In this document: positions 18,345 to 26,254 of the stretch, one piece after another
Position numbering within the stretch: position 1 is the stretch's first letter
How the letters are laid out: every line of letters starts with the position of its first letter
Notes under the pieces: generated by a model
What the model was told of the DNA's origin: nothing
The model's database searches: none
What the model saw: only the letters and a program-made list of their open reading frames with translations
Position numbers and translations under genes: made by a program
DNA from: Rhodococcoides trifolii
Lineage (GTDB): Bacteria; Actinomycetota; Actinomycetes; Mycobacteriales; Mycobacteriaceae
DNA: 64,000 bases
Reading direction: 5' to 3'
Assembly: GCF_014635345.1 (NCBI RefSeq)
Contig: NZ_BMCU01000005.1
Span: forward strand, 62,001 to 126,000

Positions 18345-19196
18345 CTAAAGGGTCGACTCCGTCTCCGGGTCGGACTCTTCCTCGGTTAAGGACTCCGCCT
18401 CTGTCCCGGGCTCCGCCTCGACGTCCACGACCGCGGGTCGTGCCACCGTCTCCACGGCGCCGTCGTCGTACGCGTCGAAGGCGGGAGATCCGGCGCCGGT
18501 GGGGCCGACGGTGTCCGAGTGTGCGCCGCACCCGTATTCGGCGTGCACCACGTGACCGTCGGCGGACATCTCGTTGCCGCACACCCCGAACGCGGCCTTG
18601 AGCGAACCGGCGATCGGCAGGTAGAACCCGCACTTGCCGCAGGTGGACGGGGCGGTCTTCGCCATCGGCGAATCAGGCCCGTAGTCGCTCTCGGCCCAGC
18701 GCTCGGCCGTGTCGAGGCGGCCCTCTCGACTCATGACCGACGTGCGGCCGAAGCCCAGTTCGAGGGCGACGTCGTCGATCTCGGGGTCACCGGTGGCGAC
18801 GTACCCCGGAACGAGTCGCGGATCGCCGACCGGCGGCGGCAACAGGTCACCGGGCGACAGGTCACCCGGCTGAATGCGCTGGTCCCAGGGAATCCAGGTG
18901 GGCGCGACGAGCGAATCGGGCCCCGGCAGCAGCACGACCTCGCTGACCGTCACCGCATCGGCGCCCGGTGGGGCGGCGACGACGACCGCCCACTGCCATC
19001 CGCCGTAACCGGGAAGGTCGGCAGCGAAGCGATGGACCGCGGCACTCACACCGGCAGGCTCGACCCCCAGGTGGGTACCGGCCGCACCCTCACCGAGATC
19101 GACGACGGCCTGACGGGCCGACTCGACGGCGTCAGCCAGCACAGAGTCGACGGCGGTCGGGTCGGACACGGTCTGATTCGGGGAGACAACACTCAC
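18345..19196 (-). CDS. DUF3027 domain-containing protein
   Basis: A 283-residue protein from GTG 19196. The conserved part contains HRFAADLPGYGGWQWAVVVAAPPGA, VLLPGPDSLVAPTWIPWDQRI and PPPVGDPRLVPGY. Near the C-terminus is a zinc-finger-like cluster CGKCGFYLP...CGNEMSADGHVVHAEYGCGAH. The last 30 residues are strongly acidic. It is a cytoplasmic protein of unknown function, syntenic in mycobacteria with the MFS and DUF2771 genes. It is the first gene of an operon with the Hsp90-like ATPase. Its 3' end is CTT TAG C, a sequence resembling the RF2 +1 frameshift site. Confidence 0.85.
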   Translation of the reverse strand: MSVVSPNQTVSDPTAVDSVLADAVESARQAVVDLGEGAAGTHLGVEPAGVSAAVHRFAADLPGYGGWQWAVVVAAPPGADAVTVSEVVLLPGPDSLVAPTWIPWDQRIQPGDLSPGDLLPPPVGDPRLVPGYVATGDPEIDDVALELGFGRTSVMSREGRLDTAERWAESDYGPDSPMAKTAPSTCGKCGFYLPIAGSLKAAFGVCGNEMSADGHVVHAEYGCGAHSDTVGPTGAGSPAFDAYDDGAVETVARPAVVDVEAEPGTEAESLTEEESDPETESTL

Positions 19197-19256
19197 GCAC
19201 AACAGTTTGCCGTACGGCGCGGAAAGGTTCGAGGCCGGTCGGGGCATGATTGCGTC

Positions 19257-20057
19257 ATGTTCGGCCGTCGCGTTTCGATGACCCTCGTGGTTCTGGCGTG
19301 TGTGTCGGCGTGCTCGTCCGCCGAATCGACGCCGCCGGCGGACGTCCCCGGCTTCGACGTCCGTATCGAACGGACGTTTCCGCACGATCCGACAGCGTTC
19401 ACGCAGGGTTTCGAGATCGACGACGGGCGGCTCATCGAGGGCACCGGACGTTCCGGGCAGTCGCGCATCACCGCGACGGACCTGGCGTCGGGGGAGGTCG
19501 TTGCGCGCGCCGACCTACCCGTTCCCCTGTTCGGTGAGGGGATCACGCGCACACGAGACGGCGCGACCGTGTGGCAGCTGACGTGGCAGAACGGCATCGC
19601 CATCGCCCGTGACCCCGACACGTTGGCGGAAAAAGCGCGCGTGCAGTACGCGGGCGAAGGCTGGGGCATCTGCGCGTTGGCGGACGGTCGACTGGTCACC
19701 AGCGACGGCTCCTCCACCCTGACGTTGCGCGACCCCAGCTCCTTCGACGTGACGGGGACCGTGGCGGTGACGCGGTCCGGAGAGCCGCGCGACCGCCTCA
19801 ACGAACTCGAATGCACGCCCGACGGCGTGCTGGCCAACGTCTGGCAGACAAACGACATCGTGCGCATCGACACCACGTCGGGCCTGGTCACCGCCGACAT
19901 CGACGCGTCCCCCCTGCGATCCGCGCTCGGATCCGACGCCGACGGGGTGGACGTGCTGAACGGCATCGCGGCGGTCCCCGGAACCGATCGCTTCCTGATG
20001 ACGGGCAAGCTGTGGCCCACCACCTTCGAGGTATCTCTCGTTCCGCGAAATTCCTGA
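19257..20057 (+). CDS. glutaminyl-peptide cyclotransferase-like lipoprotein
   Basis: A 266-residue exported protein. A short signal sequence (MTLVVLACVSAC) ends in a lipobox cysteine around residue 19, so it is probably lipid-anchored outside the membrane. The mature part matches the beta-propeller glutamine cyclotransferase family (Glu_cyclase_2): FPHDPTAFTQGFEIDDGRLIEGTGRSGQS, VWQLTWQNGIAI, YAGEGWGI, ELEC, VWQTNDIVRID, DVLNGIAAVPG and MTGKLWP. Family members convert N-terminal glutamine to pyroglutamate. It is divergent from the DUF3027 gene. Confidence 0.88.
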   Translation: MFGRRVSMTLVVLACVSACSSAESTPPADVPGFDVRIERTFPHDPTAFTQGFEIDDGRLIEGTGRSGQSRITATDLASGEVVARADLPVPLFGEGITRTRDGATVWQLTWQNGIAIARDPDTLAEKARVQYAGEGWGICALADGRLVTSDGSSTLTLRDPSSFDVTGTVAVTRSGEPRDRLNELECTPDGVLANVWQTNDIVRIDTTSGLVTADIDASPLRSALGSDADGVDVLNGIAAVPGTDRFLMTGKLWPTTFEVSLVPRNS

Positions 20058-20127
20058 CCGAGTCGCCGGGCGTGGCGAATGCCATACGGGTGTCACGACC
20101 GCGGCCGACTAGGGAAGAATCGCGAAC

Positions 20128-21750
20128 GTGAACGACAACGGTGACACCCGCGACATCCGCGGTGACGACGGGCGCCGTGAGCACACCGAGCACCCCGGTT
20201 TCGCGAACTACTCGCCGTCCGAAGCGCTGCCCCCGCGGCGTTCGCCGCTGCCACCCCTGCATCCCGTCACCCCCGCGGACGACGAGGACACCAGTCGCCG
20301 GACTCGCGTCGGTCCGAAGGCCCCCACGCCGCCGCGCAAGCTGACGGTCACCCGCGTCGCCGCGATGCGTGGTCGGCAGCTGACCAACAAGGGTGTCGAG
20401 TCCTTCCGTCGCGCGGCCACCGCCGACGGAGCCGACAAGTCGGGACTGACCGCCCTGACCTACGCGACGATGGCCAACTTCGCCTCCGACGCCGCAATGG
20501 CCGTCGCGCTCGCGAACACGCTCTTCTTCTCTGCGGCCACCGGGGAGGACAAGACCAAGGTCGCTCTTTACCTGGTCATCACGATCGCGCCGTTCGCACT
20601 GATCGCCCCACTGATCGGGCCGCTGCTGGACCGGCTGCAGAACGGCCGGCGGCTGGCACTCGCCACCTCGTTCGGCTTGCGAGCCGTGTTGGCGGTGGTG
20701 TTGGTCTTCAACTACGACACCTGGGGCCTCTACCCCGCGGCGCTCGGAATGATGGTGCTGAGCAAGTCGTTCGCCGTACTCAAGTCAGCCGTGACCCCAC
20801 GGGTCCTACCACCCGACATCGACCTCGTCCGCGTGAATTCGCGACTCACCGTGTTCGGCCTGATCGGGGGCACCATCGTCGCCGGCGGTCTCGCCGGTGC
20901 CATCGCCTTCCTGTCGAACTCGGCGGGAGCATTGTGGTTCACCTGCGCCATCGCCGTCCTCGGGGCGTACCTCAGCATGCGCATTCCGGCGTGGGTCGAG
21001 GTCACCGAAGGTGAGGTGCCGGCCACGATCAGCTACCACGCCGACGCCGTGACGGAAGTGATCTCACCCGACACGAAGCCCAGCAAACGACGCCAACCGC
21101 TCGGTCGCGCGGTGCTGACCGGGTTGTGGGGCAACGGGACCATCCGCGTGCTCACCGGATTCCTCACGCTCTACATCGCCTTCGTCGCGAAGTCCCGCAC
21201 CGAGCACGAGCCGCTGCAACAGGCGCTGATGCTGGGCTTGGTGGGCGTCGCGGCCGGGATCGGCAACTTCGCCGGCAATGCGGCAGGTGCCCGGATGAAG
21301 CTCGGCCGGCCGTCGATGATGGTGCTCCGCTGCACGATTGCCGTCACGGTCATCGCGATCATCGCCGCGATCGCCGACAACCTGTTGCTCGCCGCGGCGG
21401 CCGCGTTGGTGGCGTCAGGGGCGAGCGCGCTGGCCAAGGTCTCGCTCGACGCGTCGCTCCAACACGACCTCCCACCGGAATCGATCGCGTCGGGATTCGG
21501 TCGCAGCGAAACGGTCCTGCAGCTGAGCTGGGTCATCGGCGGCACGATGGGTGTGCTGCTTCCCACCGAGTACTGGCTCGGTTTCACCGTCGTGTCGGTG
21601 GTGCTTACCATCGGCCTGGTGCAAACGATCTTGACCTACCGCGGGCTGTCCATGTTCCCCGGTTTCGGCGGAAACCGTCCGGTGCAGGCGAAACAGGAGA
21701 TTGCCGACGCCACCAAGCGCGCCCGGACCACCGAGAAAGCTGCGCAGTGA
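20128..21750 (+). CDS. MFS-type transporter (Rv0876c-like)
   Basis: A 540-residue membrane protein. The first 90 residues are hydrophilic, Pro/Arg-rich and probably cytoplasmic; 12 hydrophobic segments follow (from LTALTYATMANFASDAAMAVALANTLFF). This is the layout of the actinobacterial membrane protein at Rv0876c, which lies next to the same DUF2771 gene in M. tuberculosis. Substrate unknown. The GTG start follows a modest purine stretch. Its stop overlaps the DUF2771 start (GTGA), so the pair is translationally coupled. Confidence 0.83.
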   Translation: MNDNGDTRDIRGDDGRREHTEHPGFANYSPSEALPPRRSPLPPLHPVTPADDEDTSRRTRVGPKAPTPPRKLTVTRVAAMRGRQLTNKGVESFRRAATADGADKSGLTALTYATMANFASDAAMAVALANTLFFSAATGEDKTKVALYLVITIAPFALIAPLIGPLLDRLQNGRRLALATSFGLRAVLAVVLVFNYDTWGLYPAALGMMVLSKSFAVLKSAVTPRVLPPDIDLVRVNSRLTVFGLIGGTIVAGGLAGAIAFLSNSAGALWFTCAIAVLGAYLSMRIPAWVEVTEGEVPATISYHADAVTEVISPDTKPSKRRQPLGRAVLTGLWGNGTIRVLTGFLTLYIAFVAKSRTEHEPLQQALMLGLVGVAAGIGNFAGNAAGARMKLGRPSMMVLRCTIAVTVIAIIAAIADNLLLAAAAALVASGASALAKVSLDASLQHDLPPESIASGFGRSETVLQLSWVIGGTMGVLLPTEYWLGFTVVSVVLTIGLVQTILTYRGLSMFPGFGGNRPVQAKQEIADATKRARTTEKAAQ

Positions 21751-22244
21751 CCCGGACGATAGCCCTCGTGTCCGCGCTGTTGGCGGTGATCGCCGTCGCG
21801 TTCGCCGCGGTGATGTTCGTCGTGATTCGCAACGCTCCCGACGTCCCACCCACCGTCTCCGCGTTCGCCGACGGCCGTGCGGTCGAGGTGGCGCCGTTCC
21901 GGTACTGCCCGGTCAGCGCACCCCTGTGCGACTACGACGGTGAAACAGCGACCGTGCCGGTGCGCCCCGGTCATCCCCTGCAGCTGTCGCTTCCGACCGC
22001 GATCTCGGAGGCACCGTGGGGACTGGCCACGGTGTATCAGGGGGATGACGGTGACGTCGTCGAAAACGACGCCTTCTTCCTGCCGGATCAGCGCAACAGC
22101 ATGACCGTTCCCGCCGTGGATCCCGACGGGCGAGCCCTGATCGGTGTGGAGGTGCGACTGCCCTCAGGTGTCATCGACACCGACACCAATCAGGAAGAAA
22201 TCGTCAGTCACGCGATCTGGTCGATCGCGACGGCCGCCGGCTGA
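21747..22244 (+). CDS. DUF2771 family protein
   Basis: A 165-residue protein with one N-terminal membrane segment (about 5-25) and an exported domain. The exported part contains AFADGRAVEVAPFRYCPVSAPLCDYD, with two conserved-looking cysteines that could form a disulfide, then VRPGHPLQLSLP and FFLPDQRNSMTVPA. These match DUF2771 (the position of Rv0875c in M. tuberculosis). GTG 21747 overlaps the MFS stop by 4 bases. Probably membrane-anchored; function unknown, possibly a partner of the transporter. Confidence 0.82.
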   Translation: MTRTIALVSALLAVIAVAFAAVMFVVIRNAPDVPPTVSAFADGRAVEVAPFRYCPVSAPLCDYDGETATVPVRPGHPLQLSLPTAISEAPWGLATVYQGDDGDVVENDAFFLPDQRNSMTVPAVDPDGRALIGVEVRLPSGVIDTDTNQEEIVSHAIWSIATAAG

Positions 22245-22262
22245 CGTATAAAACCGACCGGG

Positions 22263-22679
22263 TCAGCTGTCCAGCTCGCGAGCGACGGCCCGCACGACCT
22301 CGGAGATCTTCTGCGACGTCTTGCGATCGGGGTACTTGCCCTTGCGCAGCTCGGGCTGGATGGTTGCCTCGAGCAGGGTGATCATGTCTTCGACCATGCC
22401 GTGCAACTCGTCGGGCGTGTGCTTGCGCGCCGACGGCTCCTTACGGACCGCCGCGGTGTTCTGGCGCACCGACGGCGTGGGTTCGAGCACCTTCAGGCTC
22501 AGTGCCTGCGGACCGCGACGCCCGGCGGCCATGCCGAACTCTACGCGCTGGCCGGCCTTGAGCCCCTCGACACCCTCCGGCAGCGCGGACGAGCGCACGT
22601 AGACGTCGTCACCCTCGTCCTGCGACAGGAATCCGAAGCCCTTGTCGACGTCGTACCACTTCACCTTGCCGGTCGGCAC
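22263..22679 (-). CDS. cspB: cold shock domain protein CspB
   Basis: A 138-residue protein. Residues 1-66 form the cold shock OB-fold, with RNP1-like KGFGFLSQ and RNP2-like DVYVRSSAL motifs that bind single-stranded RNA or DNA. Residues 67-138 are a helical C-terminal extension found in the mycobacterial CspB group (Rv0871, about 135 residues) but absent from CspA. It starts at GTG 22679 ([14 protein letters not shown]). Likely an RNA chaperone. It sits opposite the small membrane protein genes. Confidence 0.92.
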   Translation of the reverse strand: MPTGKVKWYDVDKGFGFLSQDEGDDVYVRSSALPEGVEGLKAGQRVEFGMAAGRRGPQALSLKVLEPTPSVRQNTAAVRKEPSARKHTPDELHGMVEDMITLLEATIQPELRKGKYPDRKTSQKISEVVRAVARELDS

Positions 22680-22863
22680 CGTAAATCACCCGTTCAATCT
22701 GCTCGAATCGCACCTGGACCAAAAGAAATTCGCGCCGCCTGCTCGTCGGTCACCGGAAGGAATGGTGCACGGCCGAGCGGGGCGCGAAGTTCGTCCCATC
22801 CTACGCGCGCTCGGCCGGGCTCGGCACCGGGGTTTTCGGCGTCGGGGTTTACGGTGGGTAGCT

Positions 22864-23079
22864 GTGACCGACACCCGGAAGAAGACACCCGTGCTGCTGG
22901 CCCTCGCATCGGTCTGCTTCGTGATCGGGGTGGTGGCCATCATCGCGATGTTCGCCGTTCTCGTCTCCGGCGGCGCTCCGGGTCTGTGGCTCTACCTGAC
23001 AGCCATGATCTTTCTTCCGCTCGGGTTCGTGCTGATGATCGCGTTCACGCTTCGATCCGGTCGGCGCGCACGCCGGTAG
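22864..23079 (+). CDS. small membrane protein, unknown
   Basis: A 71-residue protein with two hydrophobic segments (about 10-34 and 40-62), a short basic N-terminus (TDTRKKTP) and a terminal basic cluster (RSGRRARR). GTG 22864 is the only plausible start. It precedes the yccF-like gene by 10 bases, so the two are probably cotranscribed. I do not recognise a family. Confidence 0.65.
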   Translation: MTDTRKKTPVLLALASVCFVIGVVAIIAMFAVLVSGGAPGLWLYLTAMIFLPLGFVLMIAFTLRSGRRARR

Positions 23080-23089
23080 ATTCGGACGA

Positions 23090-23485
23090 ATGCGACTGCT
23101 TCTGAACATCATCTGGCTCGTCTTCGGCGGGTTGTGGCTCGCCCTGGGTTACTTTCTGGCCGGAATCATCTGCTGCATCCTGATCGTCACCATCCCGTTC
23201 GGCATCGCGGCGTTCCGTATCGGTGCCTACGCGCTGTGGCCCTTCGGATCCACCGTGGTGTCCAAGCCGACCGCAGGTGTCGGGTCCGCGATCGGCAACA
23301 TCGTCTGGTTCGTCGTCGCCGGAATCTGGCTGGCGATCGGCCACATCGTCACGGCCATAGCGATGGCGATCACGATCATCGGAATCCCGCTCGCGATCGC
23401 GAACCTCAAGCTGATTCCGGTCTCGCTCATGCCCCTGGGCAAGGAGATCGTCGACGTCGACGCAGCGAGTCCCCGCTACCTGTGA
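23090..23485 (+). CDS. YccF domain-containing membrane protein
   Basis: A 131-residue protein made of two similar halves, each a hydrophobic pair containing a NIIWLVFGGLWLALGY or NIVWFVVAGIWLAIGH block followed by the conserved TIPFGIAAFRI or IIGIPLAIANLKL block. This internal duplication is the YccF (DUF307) signature. A gene of this type (Rv0870c) lies beside cspB in M. tuberculosis. Inner membrane; function unknown. Confidence 0.88.
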   Translation: MRLLLNIIWLVFGGLWLALGYFLAGIICCILIVTIPFGIAAFRIGAYALWPFGSTVVSKPTAGVGSAIGNIVWFVVAGIWLAIGHIVTAIAMAITIIGIPLAIANLKLIPVSLMPLGKEIVDVDAASPRYL

Positions 23486-23594
23486 CCTACCCGTTCATGG
23501 CTTCTCACAGCCTGCACGGGGGATCTGCGGCGCGCCGATGGTAAACGTACCAACCGTGCTCTAAAGTCTCGAGCGTGTCGAAGGACCTGCGCTC

Positions 23595-25010
23595 GTGACT
23601 TCCGGTGCGCCGGAACGATCATTCGGTGCCCACCGCATCCTGGTCGCCGTCTCCGTTGTCGCCGCCGTCGTCGCACTGATCGCCCACGATCGCCTCATCC
23701 CGCTCGACACCCCCCTGTTCGGCTTGTTCCAGAACGCAGTCGACGCCGGTGTCTATCGGGCCGGTGGACTTACCGTCCTGCACGGCACCCCGCTCTACGA
23801 CGGGAATCTCACCGACGACCTCCCGTTCACCTACCCGCCCTTCGCAGCGCTGATCTTCGCTCCCCTCGGATTGATCTCGATGATCACCACGAAGCTGCTG
23901 TTCTGGATCGGCAATCTCGTACTTCTCTACGTCGCGGTCCGTCTGTGTTGGCGTCATCTGGGCTACGCGAACGACGTGTGGCTCACGGCCGTCAGCGCGT
24001 CTCTGGCGGTCGTGTTCACCTGGCTCGAACCCGTGCGAATGACCATCTGGTTCGGTCAGATCAACCTCCTGCTGATGGTCGCCGTGCTCTGGGACCTCAC
24101 GCGCCCCGAGGGGAGCCGGTTGCGCGGGGTCGCCACGGGCCTGGCTGCGGGAACCAAGCTCACCCCGGGACTGTTCGTCGTCTACCTCGCCGCCACCCGG
24201 CAGTGGCGGGCGGCGGCCACGGCGGCCGTGGCCACCCTCACCACCGTGGTGGCCGGCTTCGTCGTCATCCCCGCAGACGCCACGCGGTACTGGTTCACCG
24301 CCGTGTCGGAGTCCACGCGGATCGGCGCGCCGTCCTCCGGAGCAAATCAATCCATCCGCGGCGCCCTACCGCGCTGGCTCGAGACCGTCAACCCTCCGTT
24401 CGCGCTGTGGGCCGCGTGCGTCCTGGTGGTCGGTGCGACCGGGATCGCCGTCGCCGTGATCGCGCATCGCCGTGGTCACGTTCTGCTCGGCCTGACGATC
24501 ACCGGACTGACGGCGCCCATGGTGTCGCCGTTCTCGTGGGGTCATCACTGGGTGTGGTTCGTTCCACTGATCGTGCTGACGATGGACATGGCTGTTCGTA
24601 GGTCACGCGTGCTGTGGGCGCTGCCTCTCGCGCTGATGGCGCCGCTCGGCTGCTGGTACTTCACCTACCCCGACGGCGTGCGCGCCATCGGGACCTTCAT
24701 GCTTCCGCCGCCGTCGTTCGCGGTCGGAGTCGTCATCCAGAGCGCGTATCCCCTGACTTACCTCGTGGTGGTCGTCGGGGCCGCAATCGCGCTGCGTCGG
24801 TCCGAGCCGCGGGAACCGTCCGTCTCGACACCTGCTCGTGATGTGACTTCGGTCACATCACGAGTAGGTAACGGAACGACGTCCACCCCGGTAACGACAC
24901 CCCCCGATCGTCCTAGCTGGGAGAAATCGCGACCAGCGAGTCAGAGGCCAAACTCCCACCGCGACACCCATAGTTATCGAATAGTGACATCGGGGCGGGA
25001 AGCCACGTAA
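23595..25010 (+). CDS. GT87 (DUF2029) polyprenol-phosphate mannosyltransferase family protein
   Basis: A 471-residue protein with about 10 membrane segments. Blocks typical of glycosyltransferase family 87 include an early periplasmic-loop DAGVYRAGG, LYDGNLTDDLPFTYPPFAALIFAPL, FGQINLLLM, GLAAGTKLTPG, ANQSIRGAL and PMVSPFSWGHHWVW. Such enzymes add mannose from polyprenyl-phosphate-mannose to cell-wall glycans such as lipomannan. The last about 70 residues (from residue 400) are hydrophilic and low-complexity. Their DNA contains the CRP-like site and probable promoter of rpfA, so the functional protein may not need this tail. Confidence 0.85.
   Translation: MTSGAPERSFGAHRILVAVSVVAAVVALIAHDRLIPLDTPLFGLFQNAVDAGVYRAGGLTVLHGTPLYDGNLTDDLPFTYPPFAALIFAPLGLISMITTKLLFWIGNLVLLYVAVRLCWRHLGYANDVWLTAVSASLAVVFTWLEPVRMTIWFGQINLLLMVAVLWDLTRPEGSRLRGVATGLAAGTKLTPGLFVVYLAATRQWRAAATAAVATLTTVVAGFVVIPADATRYWFTAVSESTRIGAPSSGANQSIRGALPRWLETVNPPFALWAACVLVVGATGIAVAVIAHRRGHVLLGLTITGLTAPMVSPFSWGHHWVWFVPLIVLTMDMAVRRSRVLWALPLALMAPLGCWYFTYPDGVRAIGTFMLPPPSFAVGVVIQSAYPLTYLVVVVGAAIALRRSEPREPSVSTPARDVTSVTSRVGNGTTSTPVTTPPDRPSWEKSRPASQRPNSHRDTHSYRIVTSGREAT
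24842..24857. promoter_or_regulatory. CRP/GlxR-type cAMP receptor binding site upstream of rpfA
   Basis: TGTGA-CTTCGG-TCACA matches the CRP consensus perfectly and lies at the centre of a larger perfect palindrome, 13-base arms around TTCG (24835-24864). It lies 420 bases upstream of the rpfA start and 180 bases upstream of the riboswitch. In M. tuberculosis, CRP (Rv3676) binds upstream of rpfA and activates it. The site lies within the 3' coding end of the GT87 gene. Confidence 0.7.
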
Positions 25011-25029
25011 GTTCTCCCTCGGCCGGAAA

Positions 25030-25252
25030 GTTCGGCCGCCGCCCCCACCCGCCGCGCCAAACCTCGTCCCGCGGGCCAGGGGCTTCCGACTAAGCAGAAT
25101 CAGGGACGAGGGCGGGGGACCCACCACGTCTCCCTAGTGCAACCGGGCCGCACATCGTTGCGATCCTTGGGGTGAAGCAGAACCGTTCCAGCCAGGAGCG
25201 CGAACGCCGGGCTACCTCTCAGCCCGAACCCGACAGCTGACCTCGCAGGCGC
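25030..25252 (+). ncRNA. ydaO/yuaA-type c-di-AMP riboswitch in the rpfA leader
   Basis: The conserved blocks of the ydaO motif appear in order: GCCAAACC near 25057, GGGGGACCCA (about 25115-25124), TTGGGGTGAAGC (about 25168-25179), and the 3' block CCCGAACCCGACAGCTGACCTCGCAGGCG (about 25222-25250, given here as position and key bases CCGAxxCCGxCAGCTxACCTCG). This RNA binds c-di-AMP, and in many actinobacteria it precedes cell-wall hydrolase genes, especially rpf. The 3' block ends 25 bases before the rpfA ATG. Boundaries are approximate. Confidence 0.88.
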
Positions 25253-25276
25253 GTGTGGAGAGGATTTCTACCCCTT

Positions 25277-25885
25277 ATGAGCGGACGTCATCGCAAACCC
25301 AGCACCACCGGCAAGACCGTCGCGAAGGTCGCCGTTACCGGCGCCATCATGACCACCGCGGGTCTCGCCTTCTCCGGAACGGCCAACGCCGCCCCCGACT
25401 CCGACTGGGACAAGCTCGCGCAGTGCGAGGCCGGCGGCAACTGGGGCATCAACACCGGTAACGGATTCCAGGGCGGACTGCAGTTCTCCCCGAGCACGTG
25501 GACCTCGCACGGCGGTGGCGAATACGCCGCAACCGCCAACCAGGCATCCCGCGAAGAGCAGATCACCGTTGCCGAGCGCGTCCTGGGCAGCCAGGGATGG
25601 GGCGCATGGCCGTCCTGCTCCTCGAAGCTCGGACTGAGCAGCTCGCCGACCGAGCGCGAGACCCCGTCGACCCCCGCGGTCCCGGCGCTGCCGGACCTCG
25701 CGTCGATCGGTCAGGGCGCGCAGGACTCGAACGCAGCAGCGATTCAGGGCATCACCGACGCGGTCAAGGCCGTGACCGCCGATCCCAACATCGTGAACTT
25801 CATCCAGTCCGCGACGCAGAACCTGCAGCTCGATCCGCAGCTGGTCGGCTTCTACGAAGCCAACAAGAACCTGCTCCCCCGCTAG
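25277..25885 (+). CDS. rpfA: resuscitation-promoting factor RpfA-like muralytic enzyme
   Basis: A 202-residue secreted protein. The signal peptide (about 1-36) ends at the AxA site TANA-AP. The transglycosylase-like Rpf domain (about 38-112) has the catalytic glutamate in CEAGGNW and a disulfide partner in WPSCSSKLG. A 90-residue linker without a known domain follows. Rpf proteins cleave peptidoglycan and promote exit from dormancy. ATG 25277 is preceded by GAGAGGA. A ydaO riboswitch and a CRP site lie upstream, and the syntenic M. tuberculosis gene is rpfA (Rv0867c), which is longer. Confidence 0.93.
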   Translation: MSGRHRKPSTTGKTVAKVAVTGAIMTTAGLAFSGTANAAPDSDWDKLAQCEAGGNWGINTGNGFQGGLQFSPSTWTSHGGGEYAATANQASREEQITVAERVLGSQGWGAWPSCSSKLGLSSSPTERETPSTPAVPALPDLASIGQGAQDSNAAAIQGITDAVKAVTADPNIVNFIQSATQNLQLDPQLVGFYEANKNLLPR

Positions 25886-25899
25886 AACCGAGCACGAAC

Positions 25900-25930
25900 G
25901 AAGCCCCCATCCCATTCGGGTGGGGGCTTC
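25900..25930 (+). terminator. rho-independent-like terminator of rpfA
   Basis: GAAGCCCCCATCCC pairs with GGGTGGGGGCTTC around ATTC, a 13-bp stem with one bulged T. It begins 15 bases after the rpfA stop. No uridine run follows, as is common in actinobacteria. Confidence 0.75.
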
Positions 25931-26002
25931 GTCGCGTTCGTCACCGACTCGCGAGGGGCACATCCGATAACACGTGTGCGGGTGCCCCCGAGTCGGACGA
26001 GG

Positions 26003-26194
26003 TCAGCGGTTGATGACCGTCTCGGGGTGCGCGTACGGGAGCGAATCCGCCGGCAGCGGGAACTCGGTGTCCTCGCCGAACGGCGACAGTCCGCCGGCGC
26101 GCGACGACGCCAGTTCGGTCACCGGATGGTCCTCGTCGTCGGTGCCCTTCGGCCAGCCCGGATCGACATATCGCTGTTTCGGTTTGTTAGCCAC
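26003..26194 (-). CDS. small acidic protein of 63 residues, unknown
   Basis: Starts ATG 26194 with [15 protein letters not shown], then an acidic stretch ([12 protein letters not shown]), [18 protein letters not shown] and the C-terminal HPETVINR. The SPFGEDxxFPLPADxLPYxHPxTVINR pattern looks like a small conserved actinobacterial protein I have seen near this locus, but I know no function. It is soluble and has no cysteines. It is divergent from the helicase-associated gene, with 60 bases between the starts. Confidence 0.65.
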   Translation of the reverse strand: MANKPKQRYVDPGWPKGTDDEDHPVTELASSRAGGLSPFGEDTEFPLPADSLPYAHPETVINR

Positions 26195-26254
26195 AGCTCA
26201 TTTTGACATCCGCGCCGGGGCGTCGGCCACCCCAGGTATCTACTCTGATGTTCG

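Noticed and set aside
24835..24864. Perfect hairpin as a terminator of the GT87 gene
   Set aside because: It lies 145 bases before the stop codon and no T-run follows. A perfect CRP consensus at its centre explains the symmetry better, though a secondary RNA role is not excluded.
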